From Nematostella vectensis (taxonomy: Eukaryota > Cnidaria > Anthozoa > Actiniaria > Edwardsiidae): a stretch of 64,000 nt of DNA. Under the pieces are notes generated by a model. The model saw only the letters and a list, made by a program, of their open reading frames with translations. It did no database searches and was not told the DNA's origin. The position numbers were made by a program, and so were the translations under genes. The stretch is from NCBI RefSeq assembly GCF_932526225.1, contig NC_064044.1:6350747-6414746 (forward strand), written 5' to 3'. Of the stretch, positions 1-12,500 are shown one piece after another (the stretch's first letter is position 1; every line of letters begins with the position of its first letter).

Positions 1-2512
1 ATGTCGAATCCATTTAAAATAAGTCGCACTTGATATTTTGTTTGCTTTAAGTTACTAAGTACTCTGAGAAATTCTCCGCCTTATTCGATGTGAAATAGGC
101 TTATTTGAAGCGTCACGTCATGTTTTTCCGTCATGTCCAGATGTATAGATTGTAAACTGCGTGGAGCAGTCCGTATCTACACAATGACGAGTAAAGTCAG
201 TCACATAGGAAACACATTTGATCGCGATAGCAATATGCGCCATACAAATATTAAACATTATATTTAATTTAAATTTCTGTTTGAATGGTAAGAGGTTAAT
301 AATAAAAACAAAAACGATACAAAAACGGTTAACGTGTGTATTAAGATATATTTTAAACTGAATAACGAGACAGACGGCTATTCAAGCTCTATAATTGAAA
401 ACTGTTCTTATTTCTTTACAAAGATAAACCAGCCGCAAATTAGACAAACATACTTTTTATCAACAACGCGCGTTTGCGGCGGAAAGGACTGCTTAAAATC
501 TACCCCGCTCCAGACCTCATGATATGGCAAGCTGAGTAATACGACAAGCCCCCACTAGCACGCAAGAGCTAAGTAATTCCGCCTGTATATTATCAACGGG
601 AATCAAGGGGGTCATTATACTTGCTAATGGGGACGTCGCGCCGATGAAAGAACTCATATAATGCAGACTTAAGACACTCCAAGATTTCCTACGCACTCGA
701 GTTGGCGCCATAACCTGTGATGATGTCATGGTACAAACCCCCAAAACGCCCCCAGTCACGTGACCAACAGAAAACACATGGCGTACCGGCGAGTCGCGCG
801 AGATGAAAATATATCGATAATTCTGACACATACACCTAAAATATCATCAGCAAACTAACGAATTTTCTGTCTTAATACTAGTTTAAATTGCGAACTTTAT
901 CTCAACTAGATTTTCCACTCATCTATTCACAGTAATTATTCAGATTTTTTTCTTACATACGTTAAGTGGAAAAAGTTTTCGGAATATCCCACTAGCAATT
1001 ATGAATTTATTTTTTTAAATATCTCCCCTTATTTTAGGAGAATATACGACGTTTAAAGTCGTGAACCTTAAAAATTATCAGTCTATCGTTTTTTTTTCAT
1101 AATCAAGTAAAAAAAAAATTCTGGAAAGACTATCGAACCGTTCAAATGTTCTATTGTGGTGGCATTACTAGCTTACCGTATTTTATCCGTGTATGTACTT
1201 CAAAGAAGTAGAAAACTTGTACTGCTGTAGAATGGAATCTATTCAAACTTGCGTTACCCACATGGCGACCCGGTCTTATTTAAGAGTTTATTCCGACCCC
1301 ACCGTTAGGGATCACAAGACAGGGGTCTGACTCGATGACGCAATTCTACGCCTAATCTCTTTCTAGCAAAAAAAACGAGTATAACTGCACGCGGACGGAA
1401 GACCGTTAGACCGTGGTTTAAGGGCTAAAGTATAGAGCAGCATAACTGAAATGTTTCAAAGTCCATTTAAAAAATAAACATGGCAGACCGTCCCTTTACA
1501 TAATAGGCCTGAAAACAACGAGCTCAACCGGAATACGACTTTCAAGTTCTTTAAAAGTGTTTTCCAATAATGCTCAAAATGTTCTATATTTAGCCTTCAA
1601 TATACGTCCGTGTTTTGGTTTTACGGGAACTTTATCACCAGTTCATTATACTGGAAGTGAAAAATAGTGTGCAACAGATCACGTAAAACTATCATGACCA
1701 TTGAGCTTGAAGATAAGTTCGATAAAAGTAATCTCTATTTCTAGCTTTGTATAATGTTCGATTTTAAAATCATCTCGACAAGAGTTTAATACACGAGTGA
1801 ACTGCCACAAAGCATTTTTATAATATTCTTCGTCTTAGGATGAAAGAAATCCCTTTTTTTAGTAAAAAGACTCTGTCTTTTTTCCCTGTTTTATTTTTTG
1901 TTTCTGTTTATAGAAACAAAATAAGAAATGAGAATAACGCAGAAAGTCCGGCATGTTTCTAGCTTGTCTATCTAAAAGTCGTCTTGTAAGAAAGGGGATT
2001 GCTGAAATCTAAACTATGATCTTCTTGAAGGTTTCTGAATAATTATCACGAGCGACGGCGATATAGGTAGCTGCTATCACTAAAGATAATCATTTGAAAA
2101 AGTGTCTTAAATTAAAGCCCATTAATTGTTTTAAAGTATATTTGTGATCCTTATATGGACTGATGATAGAGAACACATATGATCACCATAGTTAGCTTGG
2201 AAGGTATGCTTTTATAATTTCGCTGAGCAATGTTGACTCGCTTAAAAACAATAGACGGGGTTGTACCGCAGGCTAGAAACTTTTTATAGTGCGTAGAAAA
2301 AAGAAAGATGAAATTTTCTTTGGGAGGTTGCACTCCCCCTATAACGAGAAAAATGTTGAAGCTAATAAAAGAGAAAACAAAAGCATTCTGCAAGGAAAGA
2401 GAATGCATGTTTGAAAATGTGAATAGTGGGTATTTTATGTACGAATAGAAGCTCGTAGCTCTGTGAGCCCGCAAGCCTGTCTCATTCTATTAGGCCTAGC
2501 GACTCTTGGAAA
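1..2512. other. Intergenic DNA, no gene recognised
   Basis: AT-rich sequence with only short open frames (under about 110 codons) that show no recognisable domain, no consistent splice sites and no similarity to a protein family I know. I see no RNA gene or repeat that I can support here. A distant upstream exon or enhancer cannot be excluded. Confidence 0.6.
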
Positions 2513-2773
2513 TATACACCTATTTCAAATAACGTTGTCAGTGCAAACAGCAAATGGCGATTGTCAAATGGCAGTTCTCCTATCAAAAATACCATGGAAC
2601 TTGTCAAATTTTTACTGAATGTAGCAAAATGTGGATAATTAATGTAATTATATTACTTATCATCTTTATTCTTTCAAATAATTATACCTATAAGCAGTGA
2701 TTGGTCTTGAACTGCCATTTGGCAATTTCCAATTGCCAATTGCACTGACGTTTATTGAAATAGGTGTATACTA
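2513..2773. mobile_element. MITE with about 60-bp terminal inverted repeats (family 1)
   Basis: The left end begins ATACACCTATTTCAAATAA and the right end finishes TTATTGAAATAGGTGTATA, its reverse complement. Pairing continues inward through the GTCAGTGCAA and AAATGGCGATTG region. There is no coding capacity. A partial relative lies at 11143-11357 and a terminal fragment (TTGAAATAGGTGTATA) near 48507. The inverted-repeat structure is seen directly; the class (non-autonomous DNA transposon) is inferred. Confidence 0.8.
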
Positions 2774-3279
2774 TGGAAGAAGTGATTGTTTTTTTTTATA
2801 AAAATGGGGGCACTCTCCCCCTGCCTGAGACACCAAAGGACACTAAACTGGGTTCAACCTCTCATGGCGTATTCTAGTATATAAGCTACCCTTAACAATA
2901 AAGAAGGAACTCGTTGTGGAATCCTAAATACTCTTCAAAAAATCCAAGAAGGAAGTGGAATTCTGCCAAGTAACCCCATATAAGATGGTCGGCGGAAGTC
3001 TGGATCTGGAAGTTCACGCCCTGATTGAAACAGACGACATAGCAATAGCTATTACATCCAGTTAAAAACACGCCAAGGTTTCGACGTGAAGGGGTGAACG
3101 TAGTATTTGTCGTAGTTATAACCAGGATTTGAATGACATTTTCGTTATTTAAATGGCCTGTCGCCGAAGGCGTCGTAAATTGATTGCGACCCGGCTAAAA
3201 TGTGTAATCGAGAACACTTGCGACGTAAACGTCAATCACAAAATGTTTTTTTGCTCCCTAAATAAAATTGACTGATTTT

Positions 3280-3557
3280 CAGGCCCGTAGCCAGGGGGGA
3301 GGGGGGGGGGGGTTCGGACAACGTTTGGCTGGAGATTTAGCATGCACATCAATATATCTTTAAAATATCTTTAAAAATCTTTAAATAATTATCATCTTTA
3401 TTATTACCGCTATATGTTAAAAAAATACCTATTAATAACATTTTAAATACAAGATTGATTGCCTAATGTTATAAGGTGAGGAGAGGGGTATACCGGAAAT
3501 TTAGTCCTCTGAAATGGAAAAAAGAACGCCCCACTTAAAATCCTGGCTACGGACCTG
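3280..3557. mobile_element. MITE, CAGGCCCGTAGCCAGG family, 5-bp TSD
   Basis: The left terminus CAGGCCCGTAGCCAGG is matched inverted by the right terminus CCTGGCTACGGACCTG. The sequence ATTTT lies on both outer sides, consistent with a 5-bp target-site duplication. A G-tract lies just inside the left end. Relatives are at 23004-23270 and 31668-31833. Non-coding. Confidence 0.75.
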
Positions 3558-6500
3558 ATTTTATCGGTCGACGAAGTTGAAGATAAGGACGGATCGTTAG
3601 ATACTATAGTGGGGGTTCACAAATACACAAGACTACAAAACAAGAAAAAAAATTCGAGCAAATGAAACATATTAAAAATAATGAAAACAAAAAATTTGCT
3701 AGACTTTAAAGAAGCCCAATCATGCCGCCATTCCATGCTCCCGCTCAATGGCGAGTCACACAAAGCATCCATTTCCATCGGCTAATTCAAGCAAGTAACC
3801 AAGACATTTTCAATTAAATAACGTCAATATCATATCAGACTTTATTTGCAGATTGTTATTTTGAAGGTATTTAAATACTTTATTTAATTGAGATGCAAGG
3901 AATTAATATAGTGGCCGTTAAAATAGTGGTGGACATTTAGTTATCAAAAAAATAAAAAATTGTTATTGTTATTGAATGCAACTAAAAATAATTATCTAAG
4001 AGTTTGGACAAATACACTCTTTTTTTATAAGAACGTCTAGTTTTCAGTTGAGGCTGAGCAATCTTAACTTTAGAGCATCATTTTAAGGCTGGAAATGCTC
4101 TTAACTATGTTGTTAAATTTCAGTGTATAAATATATGATGCTACATGAAACATTAGAAAGAGATTTGCACACATAATTAATGACAATAGTGTGTCATTAT
4201 TATGAGCACGATTATATGATTCTGCATCTAAGAACGCATCAAAATAAGAAAATAATATTTTGCTGCTATCTGAGGCTCGACATATTCTTAGCATGACCTA
4301 AGCCCCCCTCCCCTCTGCACCCCCCCCCCCCCCCCACCCTTAGCAAGAGGGGTTTATACAGAAGAACCAGAAAGCCCCTTACTGTAAGGCCTGCTCATTG
4401 AGAGAAAAATTGAAGAACGATAGTAGTGAGATAACTAAGAGATTAATCCCCCCCCCCCCCCTGTTATCAAAACGTGTCTGGGTATCTGCTGGAAGGGTAT
4501 GATTTACAAAAGACATGGAGAAAGTTGTGTCTACTCTACCATTTGTCTTAATAAGGTACCCACTATAACAATAAAAGAGAGGGGCACATATGTCTTACTT
4601 GAAAAGGGTGGGAGGTTACTCAGCCCCTCTTTTCAAAATTTTGGGGTTGAAGTTTTTGGATGAAAGTAGATATTTCCTGGAATCACAATTTATGTACTAC
4701 TATCATGCAGATATAAAAATGGTGATTAATTATCAGTTTTCAAAATGAGATTTAGGGGGGTGGCCTAGGGGGCCCGGGCCCGAGCAGTCAAAAATACAGT
4801 AAATGTATGAGACACTATCTAAAATACAGTTAAAAAAAGCCTTGAAAAGGCCTTTTGGGTCCCCTCCTGTTAAAAAACTTGGCTACGCCGCTGGGTAAAA
4901 TTCAAATATCAATGGCGGTCTTTGCTTGTTGTTTTTTTGCTGTAGCTTTTATAGCCAGATCTAAAATTTACTGCGGAATGGCTTTCAGGTCGAAATAGTC
5001 GAGTCGACCTCAGGAGAACTAGATAAACCCTAAGGAGGCGCATGCCGTTCAAACACAACTTTGTCAATAACCGGCATTGATAACGAACAATTATACATTC
5101 ATTTCTACAAAAAAAATGGCGAATTATTTTTAAGGAGTGGATATATCAATGTCCCTAGTTTTCGCCCGTTTTTCTCACGTTAGAAACACGTGGACAAAAT
5201 ATTCACGCCACTTGCCCGCGAGGATTCACTAAATTAAAAAGCTGATTGTGGAAGTAAATAAGTTGAAGCCCTTTTATTTAAACAGTAATGTCTGCTTTAA
5301 AATCATGAAACGCTCGTTATTATCATTGTTTTATTTTTATATTTTTGGTAGCGACCGCCTGACTGACTACACCCTGAAGTTTTCACAAAGTTTTTCATAA
5401 GCTGAAATTCTTGACATATTTTGGAGTAGTCGATTCATTTGCACGGTTGTATTGTAAGAGCTAAACTAGCTTACCGTGGTGTTTTTGCTGGAACAGATAA
5501 AAGTCCATATAGAAGTCGTAAGAAGTTCATCAGAATTAATTGCATTGACCGATCGCTCTCAATACTGGGTTTGTTTACAAACAAAGTTACCATCGAAACT
5601 CCCCAAAAATTAGCTTACATACAATTTTTCCCGTTCCCTAAATTTAATCATAACAAAAATTAGACATGGTTGAAAGAGTTGAGAGAGCTGTTTTACTAAA
5701 GACCCCCAAAATCAAACGAGCCGCCCAGACAGTTGCACATACCAGGAATATCTGGTTATAAAGCGGACAATACTGTCGCCAAACTACAAACATTCGACCT
5801 TAGAATTGAGGCAATTTACGCCACTAAACTCCATCATTTGTACCGTCTTTTTGTTATAGTGCCTATTAACAGGCAATTTCGGAGTTTAAGTGGCACTAAA
5901 TACGCCTTCGGCAAGCTTTGAGTAAAAATTGCGTGATTTTTATATTTCCGTTGCAGACTACGAACAGTCCTTTAGAAAATAAACTTGAGAGCAAACAATC
6001 TTTTTTTGCGTCAGAAATGATGTCAGTTTGACCGGGAAAAAACAATTAAGAGCCACTTAAAGTTGTTGAGCATTTGTACAAAAATTTAAAAACATGAACA
6101 CGTTTTTTTCAACGACGTTTCCTTTCGATGTTGTCGGTGTTTAGGGTCTATTGTTTTTTTCTAATGCCCCCATTCATTTCCATCCGGTTGGACGAAATCA
6201 GGTGCAAAATCAAGTGCACTGTTTGTTTTAGTTAATTCAGCCCTCCCGCGCCAACTGAAATACTTCCATACTAAAAAATCACACGGTGTATTCAGCTTAT
6301 TGAATCTGTTATGTCAAAATAAATGCGAAATGTGCGGACAAAATTAGAATGGAAATAATTACAATTTTGACCTAGACGAAATTGACCACCGCGCGTACAA
6401 GCATTTGTTTGGGTTGTTACGTGAACTTGAAATTCTCGTGCTGTTTCTTTTGAAGTTGTGATTAGTTCATGAGATATCCTGAGTCACATAAGCCCCGCTT

Positions 6501-9425
6501 AACCACGTGTAGACAACCATGAGAATTGTCGGGATAAGATCACATTCCAACGAAAGTAGTACTCACCAATGAAATTCTTATTGGAAAAAAACAACAATGA
6601 TTAACCAAGCCTTGCTTTTCTATCCAAAAATCGTCACAGAAAAATTCACATTCACAGGTGCAGTTGGCGAAAATAACGTCAAAGTAAACACGAATGAATT
6701 TAGAAGTATAATGAAATTAGATTATGTAAAACTCATTCATCAAGGTTACTATGAGTTTCTAGAAAGTAACGTCTGCAATCGTACGAGGTCGCCACAGAGA
6801 CCGAAGAGAAAGCAAAATATCAGTGAGAAAAAAAAAATCAGCACAAGTGTACAGTAATTGGCATAGTAAAGCTAAATTAGGATGGCAAGTCAGCTGGGGA
6901 TGGTGAATGTGATCAGTATTTGTATACATACTATACATACGCACGCTTCATTGGCAACGCAAGACAGCTCGTAGTAGTAAAACGGACTTTAGCTAATGAC
7001 CCGAAATAATCGCGAATTCTTGTACTCATTGAACATACCTTAAACATCCTAGCCGTAGGATAACTTTCTTTGCTTCTCCCCAAGCCAGGGGTGGAATTGT
7101 GGGCCTTGAACTTGATTAATTCCGGGATAAATCGCCTTTATTTTGGTCAGAAGTGTTCGGCACATGTGACTGACGAATCGAATCAATGAGTTTATATCGT
7201 GATTCGCACAAACCCACCCACTCATTGGCGAGACAGTCCAAATAACCAAACGTTTACTTGGGCTGTTTGCTAGGAAAAGAGCCACATTTGCTCTCGTATA
7301 ATACTCAGTCAACTGACAATCACATCGTACAAGTGTTTTTTTTTTAAGTGACGGACATAGGTTAAAGGAAAATATGTTTAAGCGCGAAAAACTCCTGGGA
7401 GTTCAGAAGAGAAGCGCGAAAATGAATGATTCACGTGATGGTAAGAACATTTTTTGAGCTATCGTCTGCTGTCATAGCAATAATTTCTCACTTCCGGCGA
7501 GAAACTTAACTGAAGAACTCATTTTAGAATTCCATTTCTCTTACGAGGGGGAAAAGTATTCATAAAAGTCACCAGCTTTGGGTTTCTACTTTCGAAAGTT
7601 TGAGAGGAAAGAAAGAATTTGAGCTGTCATGACTCGTGGTTTAGCGCTTCCTCTTTCCAAATAAAAGTTGTGTTTTACGTTTAAAGGACGAAAATAAACG
7701 GGGAAATGCGTATATATGGCCAAATTTAGTAGCTTTAACAAACAGTATTGGCGTTTTTCCGACACATCCCGTCAATTTTGGTCGGAACTACACAAATTTG
7801 GGAACATGGTAGGGCGGAAAATATGTCGGAAAACAGAAATGTAAAATGGTCTTTCATTTAACCGGCTTGAGTGGGTTTTTCTGATAGATTCCGGGCACTT
7901 TGAATCGTCATGGTGTAAAAAATCGTTAAGGATCTAGCCAATATGTTCATCAAATTGTCTATAGCGAGCATCCCGTATTTTTTTTGCTAGAAATTCGCGC
8001 TGTTGCGAGCACGCGACCACATTAGCAAGGTTTAGAGGCTGTTGGGAACATGGCGGATCCAGGGGGAGGCCGAGAGGGGCCGGTGCCGCTCTGGGAAAAA
8101 AATGTATCGGAGCTGACATTCACAGATTTATGTCGGCAAAACCGATATCCCTTTCTCCGAAGAATTGAGTTTTCTCTTCGAATCCTGGTGTTATCTAGTT
8201 AAAAGTAGTATTGGGAATGCGTAGAATTTCAGTTTCACCTTTTGGTAAAATGTAAGGAAACTTATCCCGATGTAGGAGGCTGGGCACTAGGGGCATGTGC
8301 TCCCCTCCCCTCCCCAACTCAAGTCTGAAAGGCCTATGATCAAAGTCCACTAAGCGATTTTAACTGCTATTCTCGTAAAGATAATTAGGTGTCCGCTCCC
8401 CCATTCATTACTACTGTGCTAAGAAACAGCAACACTTTCTTGTACGCAATGTGCAATATAACCCGTGCTTGTATAGCAGCTACTAAGACATATTGACGTT
8501 TTGAATGAAGAGAAATTCCGCACTCCTAAGTGCAGATCTTTCGCTACTTCTTTTTTAATCAAAATATTGAGATTCCTTTGCTGTCTTTAATAGACCACTG
8601 GCTCAGCCATAGGGTAAATGATATTGCCTTGTTATCCCTCACTTTTACTAGAATTTTACCATTCTTGGAAATATAGTCGGCTCGGAAAGGAAGGGGTATC
8701 CCACACTTTGTAAGTTAGTCACTACTATTTATATCAGACTATGGAGTGCTGCTAATGGAGTTTATTATTCCTTAAAACAGGTTTAAATAAGGTAGAACCC
8801 CAACCTTAGCCTATGGAAAATGATATTGACTCATTCTCAGTATTAAAAGTGATGGCACACTTTATTTAGCTATTGACTCAAGATCTTAAAACCTAAAAAT
8901 AGATCATATGAATAAATGAATGAATCATTTAAAACACCATAATAACAACTCTGTTTTTATATATGAATCATAGACATTATATAGGCACTCTAAGACCGCA
9001 GAACCACAAGATATAAACCTTGGTTTGAACTCAGAACAGGCAGATCAAAGGCACCGAAATGATGTGTCAAAGAAGCCATTAAATCGTGGGCGTTTCTAGT
9101 TTACTTAAAGATAGTATGGAATATCTAAGCATAAGCAAGGATCATCCGTATTTATTCGAAAGACATTCTTTTTATGTCAATTGTGCGTTTTCCCAAAATT
9201 CTTTGGCCAATTATAACGTTTGCATCGCCCCTTTTTAATCGTTTTCTGACACCCATACAATAATGATGAAACCAACTTCGCACATTTCTCTTCAATTGTG
9301 ATAACAATGAGATACTTTACTTTAAAGGATTCTTGCTAAGTTGGGCCATTTGTTGCATTACAACGGTAGAAATTACAAAAGAAACCTTAAATCATTAGTA
9401 ACGAGTCACTAATTGAATGGCTCAG
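3558..9425. other. Intergenic DNA with homopolymer tracts, no gene recognised
   Basis: No exon, tRNA or rRNA could be supported. Two C-tracts lie near 4320-4335 and 4449-4460. Around 4860-4895 the sequence TTGGCTACGCCGCTGG resembles the end of the CCCGTAGCCAGG transposon family. Short frames such as 6597-6857 and 7049-7312 (minus) carry no motif I recognise. Confidence 0.5.
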
Positions 9426-9426
9426 T

Positions 9427-9436
9427 TATATATAGG
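9427..9436 (+). promoter_or_regulatory. Putative TATA box of the FGF gene
   Basis: TATATATAG lies about 90 bp upstream of a good-context ATG (ACCAAATGG at 9522) that I take as the FGF start codon. The spacing allows a transcription start near 9460 and a 5' UTR of about 65 nt. This is inference and depends on the tentative exon 1 being right. Confidence 0.35.
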
Positions 9437-9525
9437 TACAGCGTGTTTTTCTCTCGTCCTGATCAGAGGCTTACAAAAAAAAAATGTTTGTCGGTGCATT
9501 TTGTTAACGAAACGAGGAAGACCAA

Positions 9526-12500
9526 ATGGAATCTCACCAGGTAAAAACTAACGCTTATCATTAAATGTATTTGGGACTCAATAATACGAGTGGGGCTTTT
9601 ACCTAGTCAATGTAGTGAAATATAGTTAACAAGATTGACAGATAGAATAGCCCACGCATAAATACCTAGATTTGTCTTTGGTTTTGGATTGCGATTTTGT
9701 GCCATTGCATTTGATTCTTAGTGAACTGATTAAACTCTTTTAGCGAGATCATAGCACTAAGTTTCTATCAAAGGCGTTCCTGAACCGTTTTCAGCTAAGC
9801 ATGATACACAAATTGCTAATTTATTGTTATTCGGGTGTATTTCGGTATTCTTTTATTTGCCCTTTTTTTAGAGAATATCAAAAAATCTGGTTTAAAGGTA
9901 GGTACAATCTCTATAACGAAGACATAATTTAGCCCCACGTTTTTGTATTAGTGTGTTTATTATATTTTTAGTCTTTTTTTCAACGAATATTGTTTTTAGA
10001 AAAATGCCGCCGAAGATTTTTTAAAGCAATTTTATAATGAACAAATAGCAAAGATAAAGTCTGATTCATTCAACTAAGCTTTTACAAAAAAAAAGAGTGA
10101 GTTAAAATCACTGCAAACTAAAACTAGCTGTGTGTCAAAATCTTACGCAATTGCCGATCAATGCAAGACCAGGTGGACTGGCCGCGTCAAGGAATATGTT
10201 GCATTTTAAAGGTCCTCATTCAACCTTTCCTCTGTTATTTTTAAGACCTTTTTCAAGGGAGAATTCAAAATTGAGTAGTACGAAGATAAGCCATGCTGCA
10301 AGGGCACCAAACGGATCTGTTTCGGATGGTAAAAAGGAACAGATATTGCCCAGCAACTTTTAAAATGGATATTTTCGGCAAAAGAACATATCTAAAATAT
10401 GCCATTTCAACATGTTTCGGGAAGGGGGTCTTGTTTGCCCTTGATGTTGCTTGCTGAATAAAGGATTAACATACACAGACGCTTAAGCGCGTGACTTTGT
10501 ACTTTTGAAAGAAAAATAACAGCCTTAAAAAAAAGAAAAACTTCTCAATCCAATTCATCACGTCAAGGACGTCCCTGTTGAACATCTCTGCTGTTTCTTA
10601 TTGAGTTTAGCTACTCAATTCATTAAAGTATGGAGCATATAAGATTCGTGTATGCGGGGGCGTTGTGTGGGCCAGAATGCACACATCTTTATAGCATAGC
10701 CAAGGCACACACCATTTATAACCAAAATAGACAAAATCTAAAAATAGATCTACTATGTAAGGTGGTGAGAATGTTGCTTTTTAAGGTATAAAGGCATAGT
10801 ATAGCCATGGGGGTACATAAATAAAGAAAGTTATTGTAGTTTATATTTAACAATTAGACTACGAATTTGAGTTTTCTATGAGTCAATAGATAGTCAACGA
10901 GGCGCGTAGCGCTTGACTCATATAAAACGAGAACGAGTAGTCTAATTGTTCTAGTATAAATCCACTCACATACTACCTTCGAATAACTGACGATTTTAAT
11001 AATAATTTATGTTGTTTTTTGTGAAAAACGCCGTTTTTTTCGCTACTCGCTATCTATCGATTAATAGATAGTGAGTACGGGAGCCAATCAAATTGCAGGA
11101 TTCGTGATAGTATGTGAGTAGATTTATACTAATTTGCATAGACCTATTTCAGGTTGTCAGTGTAATGGCGATTGGCAAATTGCAGTTATAAGACCGAAAG
11201 TAACCATGCGTCTCAAAGAATATGGAAAAATAAAATAAAAATATCCATGGAAGGTTACCAATGCTTGGCTGGACTTTATTCAACACCTTTTTTACGAATA
11301 ATTAGTACCCAAAAGTCATTAACATTTGTCTTTCGCCATTTGCACTGGCAACCTTTTTAAGATAAACAGAACTCTTATAATGGACAGCCCCCAAGGTCAA
11401 CCATAAAAGCTTTTTTTTCTATTTGCTACAGATTCTACTCACCAAAAACACTGCACCTAGTTAGTTGGTAGTTTTATGGATCCATTCCCTGGTATATCAT
11501 AGGCCTCTATTCTTTGTATTCCACTGTCAGTCAAACTGCTCGAATTACAAAGAGACCTTTTCTAGAGGTTGTACAATAATACAAAACAATAATCCTTGTT
11601 TATCAAGGGAAGCATATTAACCGAATTCACAGTTTTCTAACATATGGCCCTCGTAAAGATTGTAAGCACTGTCACTGGGGGTGGTCTCTGCCAGAGGGTT
11701 TATTGCGTCCCCAGTGGTTCTTTCACGTCCCTTTGGTTCAGGTTAGTGTAGTGCAGCTTGAAGAGACGGTACCTCCGGTTTAGTCCTTATCCGAGAAGAC
11801 TGGAAACACGGGGGAATAACTTTACTCAATTGTGAAACAAATTCGAATAAAGGCAGGAACCTGGAAAAAAATTTCCAGTTTGTGCCAGGATTCGAACCTG
11901 GGCCACAGCGGTGAGAGGCCGACGCGCTAACACACTAGGCCACATGTGCCCATTAGGTACCCATTTGGGGGAGGGGTCCACTGCGCTATCATGCTAATGT
12001 TAAAAAACTAAGATATTCCAGCCATCGATCCTATATTTTTTTCCATTACATCCAAAACTTTTGCTATGAAATTGCATTGACACGGAAAAACACCGGTGCC
12101 CTCAAATAGCGTGCATTTCGTATAGAATTGCTCAATGTATTGTACAATGAATACATCTTACCACAACTTTTCTATATATTTGAAGTAGGTCGCTTTCCCT
12201 TCCATTTCCTTAAAGTATTTTGAAGTGAAAAAAAATATTTTGCTGTATTTGAATTTCTTATATAATACAACTTTGGCATTTTCTCGGCACTTATCGTCTC
12301 CTTTATTTTCAGATATTCGTGCTTTTTATAGCATCCATCCATGCACACGGATTTCAAACCGAATACATTACTCCATCAACACACGTGTCTTCTGACAACA
12401 AGCAGACAAAGCCTCAGGCCGCTGACCAAAACGCGCCCGCGAGAACAATGTTAAAGCATCTCCAACATGTTGAGCCTACAAACATGCAGAATCCTGTCAG

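Noticed and set aside
517-831. 104-codon minus-strand frame
   Set aside because: No recognisable domain, no splice context and no codon or motif support.
7934-8119. Pro-rich minus-strand frame near a GGAGGCCGAGAGGGGCC stretch
   Set aside because: Looks like repeat-derived sequence; too short and without a family match.
11881-11951. Functional tRNA gene
   Set aside because: Box B is perfect, but the cloverleaf is imperfect and the sequence continues into a body with a SINE-like layout.
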